A stretch of DNA of 16,125 nucleotides from NCBI GenBank assembly GCA_030038645.1, contig JASHSR010000332.1:1-16125 (forward strand). Direction: 5' to 3'. Under the pieces are notes generated by a model, which saw only the letters and a list, made by a program, of their open reading frames with translations, did not search any database and was not told where the DNA came from. Numbering within the stretch: the first letter of the stretch is position 1; every line of letters begins with the position of its first letter. Below are positions 7,061-14,212 of this stretch, one piece after another. Made by a program: the position numbers and the translations under genes. The DNA comes from Gammaproteobacteria bacterium (GTDB taxonomy: Bacteria > Pseudomonadota > Gammaproteobacteria > Steroidobacterales > Steroidobacteraceae).

Positions 7061-7229
7061 GGCGAGCCGCCGGGAGGCGGTGAGCGCCCGGGCAGGAAGC
7101 CCGGGCCGGAAGCGCGGCCAGGGACGGCCACTTGCGGCGAGCCGCCGGGAGGCGGTGAGCGCCCGGGCAGGAGCCCGGGCCGGAAGCGCGACCAGGGAGG
7201 GCCACTTGCGGCAAGCCGCCGAGGCGGCG
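7061..7229. repeat. Tandem 75-bp repeat, 2.3 copies, hairpin-forming
   Basis: Copies start at 7061, 7136 and 7210 (the last is a 20-bp remnant); the second copy is 74 bp after loss of one A. The two full copies differ at only a few positions. Each carries a CCGCC-GGGA-GGCGG hairpin and a second palindrome, GCCCGGGC-AGGAA-GCCCGGGC in copy 1, in which 8-bp arms are perfect. The unit ends just before the FlhC-like Shine-Dalgarno, so a transcript beginning upstream would carry several strong stem-loops in its leader. Confidence 0.85.
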
Positions 7230-7241
7230 TGGGAGGGTCTG

Positions 7242-7832
7242 ATGCGTATTTCCGACGACCGCTACAGCCGCGACCGGCTGCGGCTCGATCTTGCGCTGCG
7301 GTTCATCCACCACGAGGCCCGCACTCGCACCATCCGGGCGTGGACCGGCCTCACCGACGATCGCATCCGCAAGCTCTACAAGAGCTACTTCGACCGGCCA
7401 GGGGCCACCGCCGTACCGCGCCCGCGCGGACGCTCGCCGCAGCAGGCGTCGTTCTTCACGCGCACCCCGCGCGTGAGACAGGAGGCGGCGCTCCTCGCGA
7501 GCCTGTGCTCGCTGCTCGGCGCCTTTCCGCCGAGGCGTCCGCCGCGCGCCGGCCTCGCTCATCCCGGCTTCGGCTTCGCCCAGGGCCTCGCGCTCTGCCA
7601 GGCCTACGAGGCGTACCGCACGCTCGTTCCCGCGGCGCGCATCAGCTTCGAGCACATGATCTATCTGTTCAGCGCCCTCACGCGCGGCGATGAGCTCAGG
7701 CTCGTCGCGTGCGCCGGCTGCGGCGCACTGCTCGTCAGCGAGCGCATGGCTTTGAGGGAGGCGCGCTGCCTCTCCTGCGCGAGCCTCCTCGCGGACCGCG
7801 AGGCCGGAGTCGGAGCGAGCGCCGGCGATTGA
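7242..7832 (+). CDS. FlhC-family transcriptional regulator
   Basis: A 196-residue protein. Residues 17-52 (LALRFIHHEARTRTIRAWTG then LTDDRIRKLYKSYFDR) match the FlhC DNA-binding helices, as in E. coli LAMELI...TQLSRGRLIKLYKEL. The C-terminus keeps the four zinc cysteines, CAGC (C157, C160) and CLSC (C176, C179), in nearly the same spacing as E. coli FlhC. FlhC binds DNA together with FlhD and activates class II flagellar genes. The ATG at 7242 is preferred: GGGAGGG lies just upstream and homology begins soon after. A longer frame from ATG 7053 would add 63 Arg/Ala-rich residues encoded by the tandem repeats and has no Shine-Dalgarno. It stands divergent from the FlhD-like gene and directly before the fimbrial operon. 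Its real target regulon is inferred only. Confidence 0.82.
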   Translation: MRISDDRYSRDRLRLDLALRFIHHEARTRTIRAWTGLTDDRIRKLYKSYFDRPGATAVPRPRGRSPQQASFFTRTPRVRQEAALLASLCSLLGAFPPRRPPRAGLAHPGFGFAQGLALCQAYEAYRTLVPAARISFEHMIYLFSALTRGDELRLVACAGCGALLVSERMALREARCLSCASLLADREAGVGASAGD

Positions 7833-7843
7833 ACATAGAGACC

Positions 7844-7897
7844 TGACTCACAGATCTGCCGGCCACACCGAGCCGTGCTTAAGTAAACCGTGAGTCA
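7844..7897. repeat. TGACTCAC/GTGAGTCA inverted pair before the fimbrial operon
   Basis: TGACTCAC (7844-7851) and its exact complement GTGAGTCA (7890-7897) are 38 bp apart. A third GAGTCA sits at 7915-7920, in direct orientation with 7892-7897 and 23 bp away. The right arm lies inside the candidate promoter spacer. The arrangement suggests sites for a regulator of the fimbrial operon, perhaps with looping. Confidence 0.45.
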
Positions 7898-7905
7898 GTC
7901 GATAC
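7879..7905 (+). promoter_or_regulatory. Sigma-28 (FliA)-like promoter of the fimbrial operon
   Basis: TTAAGTAA (7879-7886), an 11-bp spacer and GTCGATAC (7898-7905) agree with the FliA consensus TAAAGTTT-N11-GCCGATAA at 5 of 8 and 6 of 8 positions, with exact spacing and the core CGAT kept. The pilin ATG is 49 bp downstream. A weak sigma-70 reading (TTAAGT, 16 bp, GATACA) is the alternative. Confidence 0.42.
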
Positions 7906-7954
7906 AGCGGCAGCGAGTCACACCGCCAAGCTAGCCGCACATTGGGAGGACGGC

Positions 7955-8551
7955 ATGAACACTTCGATCAAGCGAGCAATCAAGCGAGCGACGATAGCCG
8001 CCGGCATCACGACCGTCATGGTGCTGCCGCTGGCCGGCCGGGCATCGGACGGCACGATCACTTTTACCGGCGCCGTGACGGGCAGCACTTGCAGTCTCAC
8101 TGTCAACGGCGCGGCCGGCGGCAGCGCGACCGTGACGCTGCCGATCGTGGACGCTTCTGCTCTTGGGACGGCGGGATCAACCGCGGCCGGAACCTTCTTC
8201 AGCATAGGGGTGAGTGGCTGCACCACGAAGGGTGACATTGACGGCAATCCGCCGACTGAGGTCTCAATTTACTTCGAAGCCGGGTCGACGGTCGATCAGG
8301 CGACCGGTGGCCTCATCAACACCGCCACAGGCGGAAGCAATGTGGAGGTGAAGCTCTACAACGCTTCGGCAAACAGCGTAGTAGGCACCCAAATCGAGCC
8401 CGGTACGCCCACCGGTCAGCCCACGTCCTTGACCGTGGCGGATGGCGGTACGCAGTGGTTCTATGCGGGATACTCGGCCACTGGCGCCGGCACCACGGCA
8501 TCGGCGGGCGCCGTCAGCACTACGGTCACTTACTCTCTGGTCTACCAATGA
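7955..8551 (+). CDS. Major fimbrial subunit (type 1 pilin family)
   Basis: A 198-residue pilin. It has a signal peptide of about 30 residues (basic MNTSIKRAIKRA, hydrophobic IAAGITTVMVLPLAG, cut near GRA/SDG). The mature part begins DGTITFTGAVTGSTCSLTVN with an N-terminal donor strand, a disulfide pair C46/C89, and the family-typical ending TTVTYSLVYQ whose beta strand is needed for donor-strand exchange. Pilins are carried through the periplasm by the chaperone and threaded through the usher to form the fibre. GGGAGGA lies 4 bases before the ATG. It is first in a four-gene operon with the usual subunit-chaperone-usher-adhesin order, and a hairpin separates it from the chaperone gene. The name fimA would be generic, so none is assigned. 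Confidence 0.92.
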   Translation: MNTSIKRAIKRATIAAGITTVMVLPLAGRASDGTITFTGAVTGSTCSLTVNGAAGGSATVTLPIVDASALGTAGSTAAGTFFSIGVSGCTTKGDIDGNPPTEVSIYFEAGSTVDQATGGLINTATGGSNVEVKLYNASANSVVGTQIEPGTPTGQPTSLTVADGGTQWFYAGYSATGAGTTASAGAVSTTVTYSLVYQ

Positions 8552-8557
8552 TTCCTG

Positions 8558-8583
8558 GAGGGCGCGGCGGCGGCCGCGCCCTC
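8558..8583 (+). terminator. Hairpin with pyrimidine tract between pilin and chaperone genes
   Basis: GAGGGCGCGGC (8558-8568) and GCCGCGCCCTC (8573-8583) form a perfect 11-bp GC-rich stem with a GGCG loop, followed by TCTCTCTT. It begins 7 bp after the pilin stop. It would partly terminate transcription or stop 3-prime decay, so pilin mRNA exceeds that of the assembly proteins, as in other fimbrial operons. Confidence 0.7.
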
Positions 8584-8624
8584 TCTCTCTTCGCTCCAAG
8601 AATACAAAGGGGATACGGCTAGTC

Positions 8625-9389
8625 ATGTTTGGATTGCGCACGACTCCCGCCATTCTGGCGGCGCTTCTTCTCGCCTCAGCGCCCTTCACCGCGGCACCGG
8701 ACGCCGGTGCGGGCATCGTCGTCGATGGCACGCGGGTGATCTATCCGCAGGCCCGGCGCGAAGTGACCATCCGCATCCGCAATCCCGGCGATACGCCAGC
8801 GCTGGTGCAGGCCTGGCTCGACACGGGGGACCCGCATGCCAAGCCGGGGGAGTCGAGAGTTCCTTTCGTCATGACGCCGCCGCTGTTCAGGCTCGATCCC
8901 ACCAAGAGCCAGAGCCTGCGGCTGATCTACACTCACGACCCGCTGCCCGAGGACCGTGAGTCGCTCTTTTGGCTCAACGTGCTCGACATACCGCCGCGCG
9001 CCCCGGCCAACCCCGATCGCCCCAATCAACTGGAGCTCGCGTTCAAGCACCGCATGAAGGTGTTCTTCCGTCCTGAAGACCTCAGGGGTAGCGCCGCAGA
9101 TGCGCCGGCGCGCCTCACGTGGACGCAGCTGCTGAAGGACGGCAAGCTTGTGGGATTCAAGGCGAGCAATCCGACTCCGTACCATGTCTCGCTGATCCAG
9201 ATCGCCGCCACGATCGCAGGTCATCCGATCGTCTCCAGGGCGGATATGGTCGATCCCTTCGCCAGCCGCAGCTTCGACCTGCCGAGCCCGCTCAGCGCGC
9301 CGAGCGGCGCCGTTGCGCTCAAATACTGGTTCGTCAACGATTACGGCGGCAACGTGAGCGGCACGGCCTCTGCATCGCCGGCGCTGTGA
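8625..9389 (+). CDS. Periplasmic fimbrial chaperone (PapD/FimC family)
   Basis: A 254-residue protein with a signal peptide (TPAILAALLLASAPFTAAPDAGA, cut near residue 29) and two immunoglobulin-like domains. The mature chain opens GIVVDGTRVIYPQARREVTI, the family N-terminal strand. The subunit-binding G1 strand is seen as TKSQSLRLIYT, and the family signature appears as ESLFWLNVLDIPP. The second domain starts near residue 140 (ELAFKHRMKVFFRPE) and ends FVNDYGGNVSGTASASP. It caps pilin subunits by donor-strand complementation and delivers them to the usher. The short F1-G1 region puts it with the FGS type. ATG 8625 is chosen over the in-frame ATG at 8442, which lies inside the pilin gene; AAGGGGAT lies upstream. 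The usher follows after 16 bp. Confidence 0.92.
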   Translation: MFGLRTTPAILAALLLASAPFTAAPDAGAGIVVDGTRVIYPQARREVTIRIRNPGDTPALVQAWLDTGDPHAKPGESRVPFVMTPPLFRLDPTKSQSLRLIYTHDPLPEDRESLFWLNVLDIPPRAPANPDRPNQLELAFKHRMKVFFRPEDLRGSAADAPARLTWTQLLKDGKLVGFKASNPTPYHVSLIQIAATIAGHPIVSRADMVDPFASRSFDLPSPLSAPSGAVALKYWFVNDYGGNVSGTASASPAL

Positions 9390-9405
9390 CCCCAGTGATG
9401 CTTCC

Positions 9406-12042
9406 GTGGCGATTCGCGAGGCTCGCCGGCGGACCTTTCCGGAGCTGTTGGGCCGGTCCGCTCCCAGCATTCTGGCCGCGCTAGTCACGCTGTCCCCGGC
9501 GCACTCCTCGGCGGCGAACGCCCCGGAGACACAGGTGGAATTCAACCCGGCCTTCCTGCACGACGGATCCCAGGTCGACGTCTCGCGCTTCTCGCGCGGC
9601 AATCCGGTGCTTCCCGGCGAATACCTGGTTGACCTGAGGATCAACCAGAAATGGGTGGGCCGCGTGTCCGTTCGCTTCATTGCCCAGCCGGGCAGCGACA
9701 TCGCCTTGCCGTGCATCGACCGAGCGCTCATCGCGCGGATCGGGCTCGACTTCGAGCGCCTGTCTACCTCCGCGCGTGCCGACTTGAAGAAGCTTCAGTC
9801 CGGAGGCTGCGCGGATCTGAAGGGGATGATTCCGGCCGCCGCGGTGTCGTTCGACCTGTCCGAGCTGCGGCTCGACATCAGCGTTCCACAGGCTGCGCTG
9901 TTGCGCAGGCCCCGCGGCTATGTGAGCCCGGAGCTCTGGGATGCGGGCGTGCCGTCGGCGACGTTGGGCTATAACGTGAACGCGTATCGCTCCACGGCCT
10001 CGGATGTGAGCACGACCGATGGTCATCTCGACCTGACGGCGGGCCTCAACCTCGACAGCTGGCACTTGCGCGAGCGATCCTCGGTCGAAGCCACCTCGGG
10101 CGGGCCCACCAGCTATCAGAACATCGCCACCTACCTCGCTCACGACATCCCCTCGATCCGCAGCGACCTGACCGTGGGAGACAGCTTCACGGACGGCGCC
10201 GTCTTCGACAGCTTCGGATTCCGGGGAGTGTCCTTGGCGAGCGATGATCAGATGCTGCCGGATTCGCAGCTTCAATACGCGCCGGTCGTGCGCGGAATTG
10301 CACGGACCAACGCGCGCGTCGTCATCACCCAGCACGGCAACATCATCCTCGAGACCACCGTCTCGCCGGGGGCCTTCGAGATCGACGACCTGTATGCGAC
10401 CGGCTACGGCGGGGACCTGCTGGTCACGGTCTACGAGGCCGACGGCACACAGGAGAGCTTCACGGTTCCGTATGCCTCTCTGGTGCAGCTCCTGCGGCCG
10501 GGAGTATGGCGCTACGCCGTCGTCGCCGGGGAAGTCGAGCAGCCCTCCGTCACCCTGAAGGAGCGCTTCGCGCAGGCGACGTTGCAGCACGGCTTTAACG
10601 ACTTCCTTACCGCTTATACGGGCGCGGTGGCCGCGGAGCACTACGGCGCCGCACTGCTCGGGATCGCCGTCAACACCGTAGCGGGCGCCGCCGCGGTCGA
10701 TGTGACCGAGGCCAGAACTGCAATCACCGAGGCCCTCGCCTCCAGCGGTCAGAGCGTCCGAGTGAGCTACAGCAAGCTCGTCGGCTACTCTCAGACCAAC
10801 CTCACGCTCTCCACGTACCGCTACTCCTCCGGCGGGTTCTATTCCTTCACCGATGCACTCACGGCCCGGCAGGCGGTGCTCTCGGGCGCCGGCCTCGGAA
10901 GCTTCGATCACGCGCGCAGCGAGTGGCAGGTCAACATCAACCAGACCCTTCGCCATGGCTGGGGCAACTTCTACCTCACGGGCTCGCTGCTCACTTACTG
11001 GAACGTGCCGGGCACGGCGACGCAGTTCCAGGCCGGCTACACCAACCAGCTGCGGCTCTGGGGCATGGGGCTGAGCTACAGCGCCTCGATCGCCCACGAG
11101 CAAAATGAGCTCACGGGCCAGCCCGATAACCGCGTGCTGGTGAACTTCTCGCTGCCCATCGGGCATTCTCCACACTCGCCCATGCTCACGACCAACCTCA
11201 TCCAGGACACGACGGGCGGAGTGAGCACCCGCAGCGGACAGGAGACCCTCACCGGCACTTTGGGCGAGAACAGCCAGTTGAGCTACAGTGCCTCGGCCAG
11301 CGAGGCCTCCGGGGATGATTCCTTCACGGCGAGCGGCCAGTACACGAGTGCCTACAGCAGCGTGTCCGCCAGCGCGAGCAAGGGCAGCGGATACTCCCAG
11401 CAGTCGCTCGGAGCGACCGGCGGCGTAGTGGTTCATCCCGGGGGCGTCACGCTCGCCAATCAGATGACCGACACCATCGGCGTCGTCGAGGCCAAGGGCG
11501 CCGAGGGCGCCCGCGTGACCAATAGCGTCGGAACCGTCATCGACCGCTCGGGCTACGCGGTGCTGCCGTTCCTGCTGCCCTATCGGCTCAACAGCGTCAG
11601 CATCGATCCGGACGACATCGTCTCTCCGGATGTGCAGTTCAAGAGCACGACCGAATTCGTCGCGCCTCGCCTGAACTCCGTCGTGATGATCCGCTTCCAG
11701 ACCGTGGGCGGGCGCGCGGTCCTCGCCACCGTGCATCTCGCCGATGGCTCCGCGGTTCCCTTCGGCGCCAGTGTCGACGATGCCGACGACAGTGAAGTGG
11801 GTTTGGCCGGACAGGATGGCCGCATCTACCTGCACGGCATTGCAGAGGCCGGCGTGCTGACCGTCCGCTGGGGCGATGCGCCCGATCAGCAATGCACCTT
11901 CAAGTATCGGCTGCCCCCGAAGCACAAGGGCGAGGGTCCTTTCGTGCGCCTCAACGCGACCTGCAAGGGCAGTTCGGCGCCGCCAGCCAAGCCTGGCGCG
12001 AGCGGCGGCGCAATCCCGGTGCGAGCCACCGGAGAGCGGTGA
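9406..12042 (+). CDS. Outer-membrane fimbrial usher (FimD/PapC family)
   Basis: An 878-residue protein of normal usher length. It starts at GTG 9406; the nearby ATG at 9398 is in another frame. A basic N-region and hydrophobic stretch (SAPSILAALVTLSPAHSSA) serve as signal peptide. Then come the N-terminal chaperone-binding domain (QVEFNPAFLHDGSQVDVSRF, PGEYLVDLRIN), a long barrel of alternating beta strands, a plug region around residues 230-340, and a C-terminal domain with a cysteine pair (QQCTFKY and NATCKG). The family motif region FEIDDLYATGYGGDLLVTVYEADG is present near residue 325. It forms the outer-membrane pore through which the chaperone-bound pilins are polymerised. No clear Shine-Dalgarno precedes it, so coupling to the chaperone gene is likely. 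Only two bases separate it from the adhesin gene. Confidence 0.94.
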   Translation: MAIREARRRTFPELLGRSAPSILAALVTLSPAHSSAANAPETQVEFNPAFLHDGSQVDVSRFSRGNPVLPGEYLVDLRINQKWVGRVSVRFIAQPGSDIALPCIDRALIARIGLDFERLSTSARADLKKLQSGGCADLKGMIPAAAVSFDLSELRLDISVPQAALLRRPRGYVSPELWDAGVPSATLGYNVNAYRSTASDVSTTDGHLDLTAGLNLDSWHLRERSSVEATSGGPTSYQNIATYLAHDIPSIRSDLTVGDSFTDGAVFDSFGFRGVSLASDDQMLPDSQLQYAPVVRGIARTNARVVITQHGNIILETTVSPGAFEIDDLYATGYGGDLLVTVYEADGTQESFTVPYASLVQLLRPGVWRYAVVAGEVEQPSVTLKERFAQATLQHGFNDFLTAYTGAVAAEHYGAALLGIAVNTVAGAAAVDVTEARTAITEALASSGQSVRVSYSKLVGYSQTNLTLSTYRYSSGGFYSFTDALTARQAVLSGAGLGSFDHARSEWQVNINQTLRHGWGNFYLTGSLLTYWNVPGTATQFQAGYTNQLRLWGMGLSYSASIAHEQNELTGQPDNRVLVNFSLPIGHSPHSPMLTTNLIQDTTGGVSTRSGQETLTGTLGENSQLSYSASASEASGDDSFTASGQYTSAYSSVSASASKGSGYSQQSLGATGGVVVHPGGVTLANQMTDTIGVVEAKGAEGARVTNSVGTVIDRSGYAVLPFLLPYRLNSVSIDPDDIVSPDVQFKSTTEFVAPRLNSVVMIRFQTVGGRAVLATVHLADGSAVPFGASVDDADDSEVGLAGQDGRIYLHGIAEAGVLTVRWGDAPDQQCTFKYRLPPKHKGEGPFVRLNATCKGSSAPPAKPGASGGAIPVRATGER

Positions 12043-12044
12043 CC

Positions 12045-13154
12045 GTGAATCGCGCCGTACATCGGTTGGAGCGCGTGCTCGGGCTCCTGCAAAGGCGCCC
12101 ACTGCTCCGGCTGGGATGTCGGCTCGGACCGCGCGGGCGGCTCCGGCTCGGGCCGGGCACGACCGGCCTGCCGCCGCTGTTGCTGCTGGCGCTGCTGCTG
12201 GCCGGCACTCCGGCCATCGCGCAGACGATCACCTTTTCGCCCACGACGCTGACCTTCTCACCCGCCGGACCCTACTCGATCCCCCGGGACGCCGCGGTGG
12301 GCAGCCAGGTGGCCATGGCCCAGGCGACGGCCACCGCCAACAAGGTCAACTGTGCGTTGATCGAGACGGCCACGGTCAATGGTACGGAAATCTCGGCCGG
12401 AAGCGGCGTCTATCAAACGAGCGTGAGCGGGATCGGAGTCAGCTTCTACGTCGTGAGCGGCTCGGGCCAGACCCTGATCACTTCCTCCGGCGGAGGCTAT
12501 ACCTCGGGAACGATCAGCGCGCCCGGCAATGGCGAGCTTCCCGGCATTCAGGCGACCCTCGTGGTGGCGGGTCAGGTCGCCTCCGGCTACGCGCTCTCGA
12601 GCCTGCCGAGTGTGACCGTCACGTTCACCCCGACGGGCGGCTGCAGCTGGAGCACGGGAATCGCCAACACGCTCGCGACCAGCGCCAGCAACAGCGCCGT
12701 CGTGCCGATCACGTGCACCGTGACGACCCCGAGCGTGAGTGTGAGTCTGCCGACGGTATCGCTCGACTCATTGGGCTCCGTCGGAAGCACGGCTGGGGAT
12801 ACGAGCTTCCCCATCGGCTTGAGCTGCGCGCCGGGCGCCAATGTGTATATCACCTTGAGTGACGTCACGACGCCCACCAACACCTCCTCGCTCCTCACGC
12901 TTGCCCCGAGCTCGACGGCGCAAGGCATCAAATTGAGAATCCTCAACAGCGCCGGACCGGTCGCTTTCGGACCCGATTCGGCTGTGGCGGGCACCACTCA
13001 TCAATGGTTTCTGGGCGCCTCGGGCAGCGTCGACAGCGTTCCACTCACGGTGCAGTACTACCGCGACGACACCAACCCCGCGGGCACCGAATCGGCCACG
13101 CTGTCCGCGGGCAGCGTTCACGCGCAGGCCACCTTCACCATGAGTTACCAGTAG
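12045..13154 (+). CDS. Two-domain fimbrial tip adhesin
   Basis: A 369-residue protein. The N-terminus (VNRAVHRLERVLGLLQRR then Arg/Gly-rich, then LPPLLLLALLLAGTPAIA) acts as an unusually long signal peptide of about 59 residues, cut before Q60. Residues 60-220 form a Ser/Gly/Thr-rich domain with C103 and C200, in the position of a receptor-binding lectin domain. Residues 224-369 form a pilin domain with C224/C261 and the terminal strand ATFTMSYQ. This layout is that of FimH-like tip adhesins, and it is placed last in the operon. GTG 12045 is used, 8 bases after GGAGAG; a GTG ten codons later is an alternative that would still leave a long signal. The receptor cannot be predicted. No clear terminator was found after it. 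Confidence 0.87.
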   Translation: MNRAVHRLERVLGLLQRRPLLRLGCRLGPRGRLRLGPGTTGLPPLLLLALLLAGTPAIAQTITFSPTTLTFSPAGPYSIPRDAAVGSQVAMAQATATANKVNCALIETATVNGTEISAGSGVYQTSVSGIGVSFYVVSGSGQTLITSSGGGYTSGTISAPGNGELPGIQATLVVAGQVASGYALSSLPSVTVTFTPTGGCSWSTGIANTLATSASNSAVVPITCTVTTPSVSVSLPTVSLDSLGSVGSTAGDTSFPIGLSCAPGANVYITLSDVTTPTNTSSLLTLAPSSTAQGIKLRILNSAGPVAFGPDSAVAGTTHQWFLGASGSVDSVPLTVQYYRDDTNPAGTESATLSAGSVHAQATFTMSYQ

Positions 13155-13230
13155 CGCCGCAGAAGCCGAGCGCGGGTCGCGAGCCTCGCTGATAAACTAC
13201 CGTCGGCGACGCCACGGGAGCCGCACGCCC

Positions 13231-14208
13231 ATGGACCTCGAGCGCGATCCACCCCATTTCTTCGCCGGCCCGTACATCGACCGGCGGTCCGAGGTGCGCG
13301 AGGCCGCATCGTGGCTCGCGGACGCGCTTGCGGACCCGCGCACCCGCTACCTGCTCTCCTGCGGCACCGCTCAGCTCGTGCGGGGAGCGCAGGCGACCGC
13401 GCCGGACGAGGCCCGCATCGCATTCCTCTCGGGCGATCACCCGATCGTGCGGACCGCGACGCAGGCGGCGCAGGCGGAGAGCATGCTGGTGCTGCTCGGC
13501 TGGTACCGGGACGCGTGGTGCGTGCTGATCGATCTCGGCGCGCCCATGGAGCCCCAGCGGGCCGCCGGCGAGCTGCCGGCGGGAGCGAGCTTCGAGGAGC
13601 TGCGGCCGCTCTCGGGCCGCGTGCCGCACGAGGAGGCAGGGCTGCTCGCCTACGCGCGCGCGCTCACGATCTGGCGCGCGCGGCACCGCTTCTGCGGGCG
13701 TTGCGGGTCGCCGACCCGCCCCGAGCGCGCGGGCCACGTCATCCGCTGCTCCAATCCGGACTGTGCGCAGGAGATCTTTCCGCGTATCGACCCGGCGATC
13801 ATCGTCCTGGTCACCGACGGGGAGCGCGCGCTGCTCGGGCGTCAGCCCTCCTGGCCCGCCGGCCGGTACTCGACGATCGCCGGGTTCGTCGAGCCGGGCG
13901 AGAGCCTCGAGGACGCCGTCGTCCGCGAGGTGCTCGAGGAGACCGGCGTGCGGGTGAGGCACGTGGACTACCACTCCTCGCAGCCCTGGCCCTTTCCCTC
14001 TTCATTGATGCTCGGGTTTCATGCGATCGCCGAGCCGAGCGCCTCGATCCGCGTGGGCGGCGAGCTCGACGACGTGAGATGGTTCTCGCGCGAGGAGCTC
14101 GCCTCCGGCACGCCCATCCTGCCGCCCGCGCACGCGATCTCCTTTCAGCTGATCGCCGCGTGGTTCGACGCTCGCTCCTCCGTGCCACTCGCGGCACTGC
14201 GCGCCTGA
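13231..14208 (+). CDS. nudC: NAD+ diphosphatase NudC
   Basis: A 325-residue Nudix hydrolase. It has a NudC-type N-terminal domain (1-140), a zinc ribbon (CGRC, C155/C158, and C173/C178), and a full Nudix box at 218-240 that fits GX5EX7REUXEEXGU (GFVEPGE, REVLEETGV). The NudC-specific element SQPWPFP lies at 250-256. NudC splits NAD(H) into AMP and NMN(H) and removes NAD caps from RNA. It is longer than E. coli NudC (257 residues), but at a normal size for many proteobacteria. The ATG at 13231 has only a weak upstream Shine-Dalgarno (GGGAG). Four bases separate it from the NRDE gene, so it probably heads a small operon. No promoter could be named with confidence. Confidence 0.95.
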   Translation: MDLERDPPHFFAGPYIDRRSEVREAASWLADALADPRTRYLLSCGTAQLVRGAQATAPDEARIAFLSGDHPIVRTATQAAQAESMLVLLGWYRDAWCVLIDLGAPMEPQRAAGELPAGASFEELRPLSGRVPHEEAGLLAYARALTIWRARHRFCGRCGSPTRPERAGHVIRCSNPDCAQEIFPRIDPAIIVLVTDGERALLGRQPSWPAGRYSTIAGFVEPGESLEDAVVREVLEETGVRVRHVDYHSSQPWPFPSSLMLGFHAIAEPSASIRVGGELDDVRWFSREELASGTPILPPAHAISFQLIAAWFDARSSVPLAALRA

Positions 14209-14212
14209 GCCC

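Larger units (their letters stand above)
6936..7241. promoter_or_regulatory. 306-bp divergent intergenic region of the FlhD-like/FlhC-like pair
   Basis: The gap holds, from left to right: the FlhD-like Shine-Dalgarno; an AT-rich island at 6995-7017 (TTTGATAGTTTTATAGC), in contrast to its GC-rich surroundings, with a minus-strand TATAAA at 7006-7011 that could be a -10; a short palindrome at 7035-7049; and 75-bp tandem repeats that reach almost to the FlhC-like gene. No convincing -35 hexamer was found on either strand. It is the natural place for both promoters. Confidence 0.55.

Noticed and set aside
7061..7229. CRISPR array
   Set aside because: Units are adjacent with no unique spacers, and no cas genes are present.
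7053..7241. FlhC-like protein starting at ATG 7053
   Set aside because: The added 63 residues come from the tandem repeats, have no Shine-Dalgarno and no counterpart in FlhC.
6936..7655. Extension of the FlhD-like gene upstream to 7655
   Set aside because: It reads antisense through the FlhC-like gene and the repeats, and a perfect Shine-Dalgarno marks 6935 as the start.
9481..12102. 873-codon open frame opposite the usher gene
   Set aside because: It mirrors the usher gene in high-GC DNA, has Arg/Gly/His-rich composition and no recognisable domain; the usher is clear on the other strand.
7955..13154. Archaic Csu/sigma-type fimbriae with spore-coat-U subunits
   Set aside because: The pilin, short-loop chaperone and FimH-like two-domain adhesin fit the classical type 1 family better.
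13155..13230. Terminator of the fimbrial operon or promoter of nudC
   Set aside because: Only short, imperfect pairings and a lone TGATAAACT were seen, without a T-tract or a -35 element.
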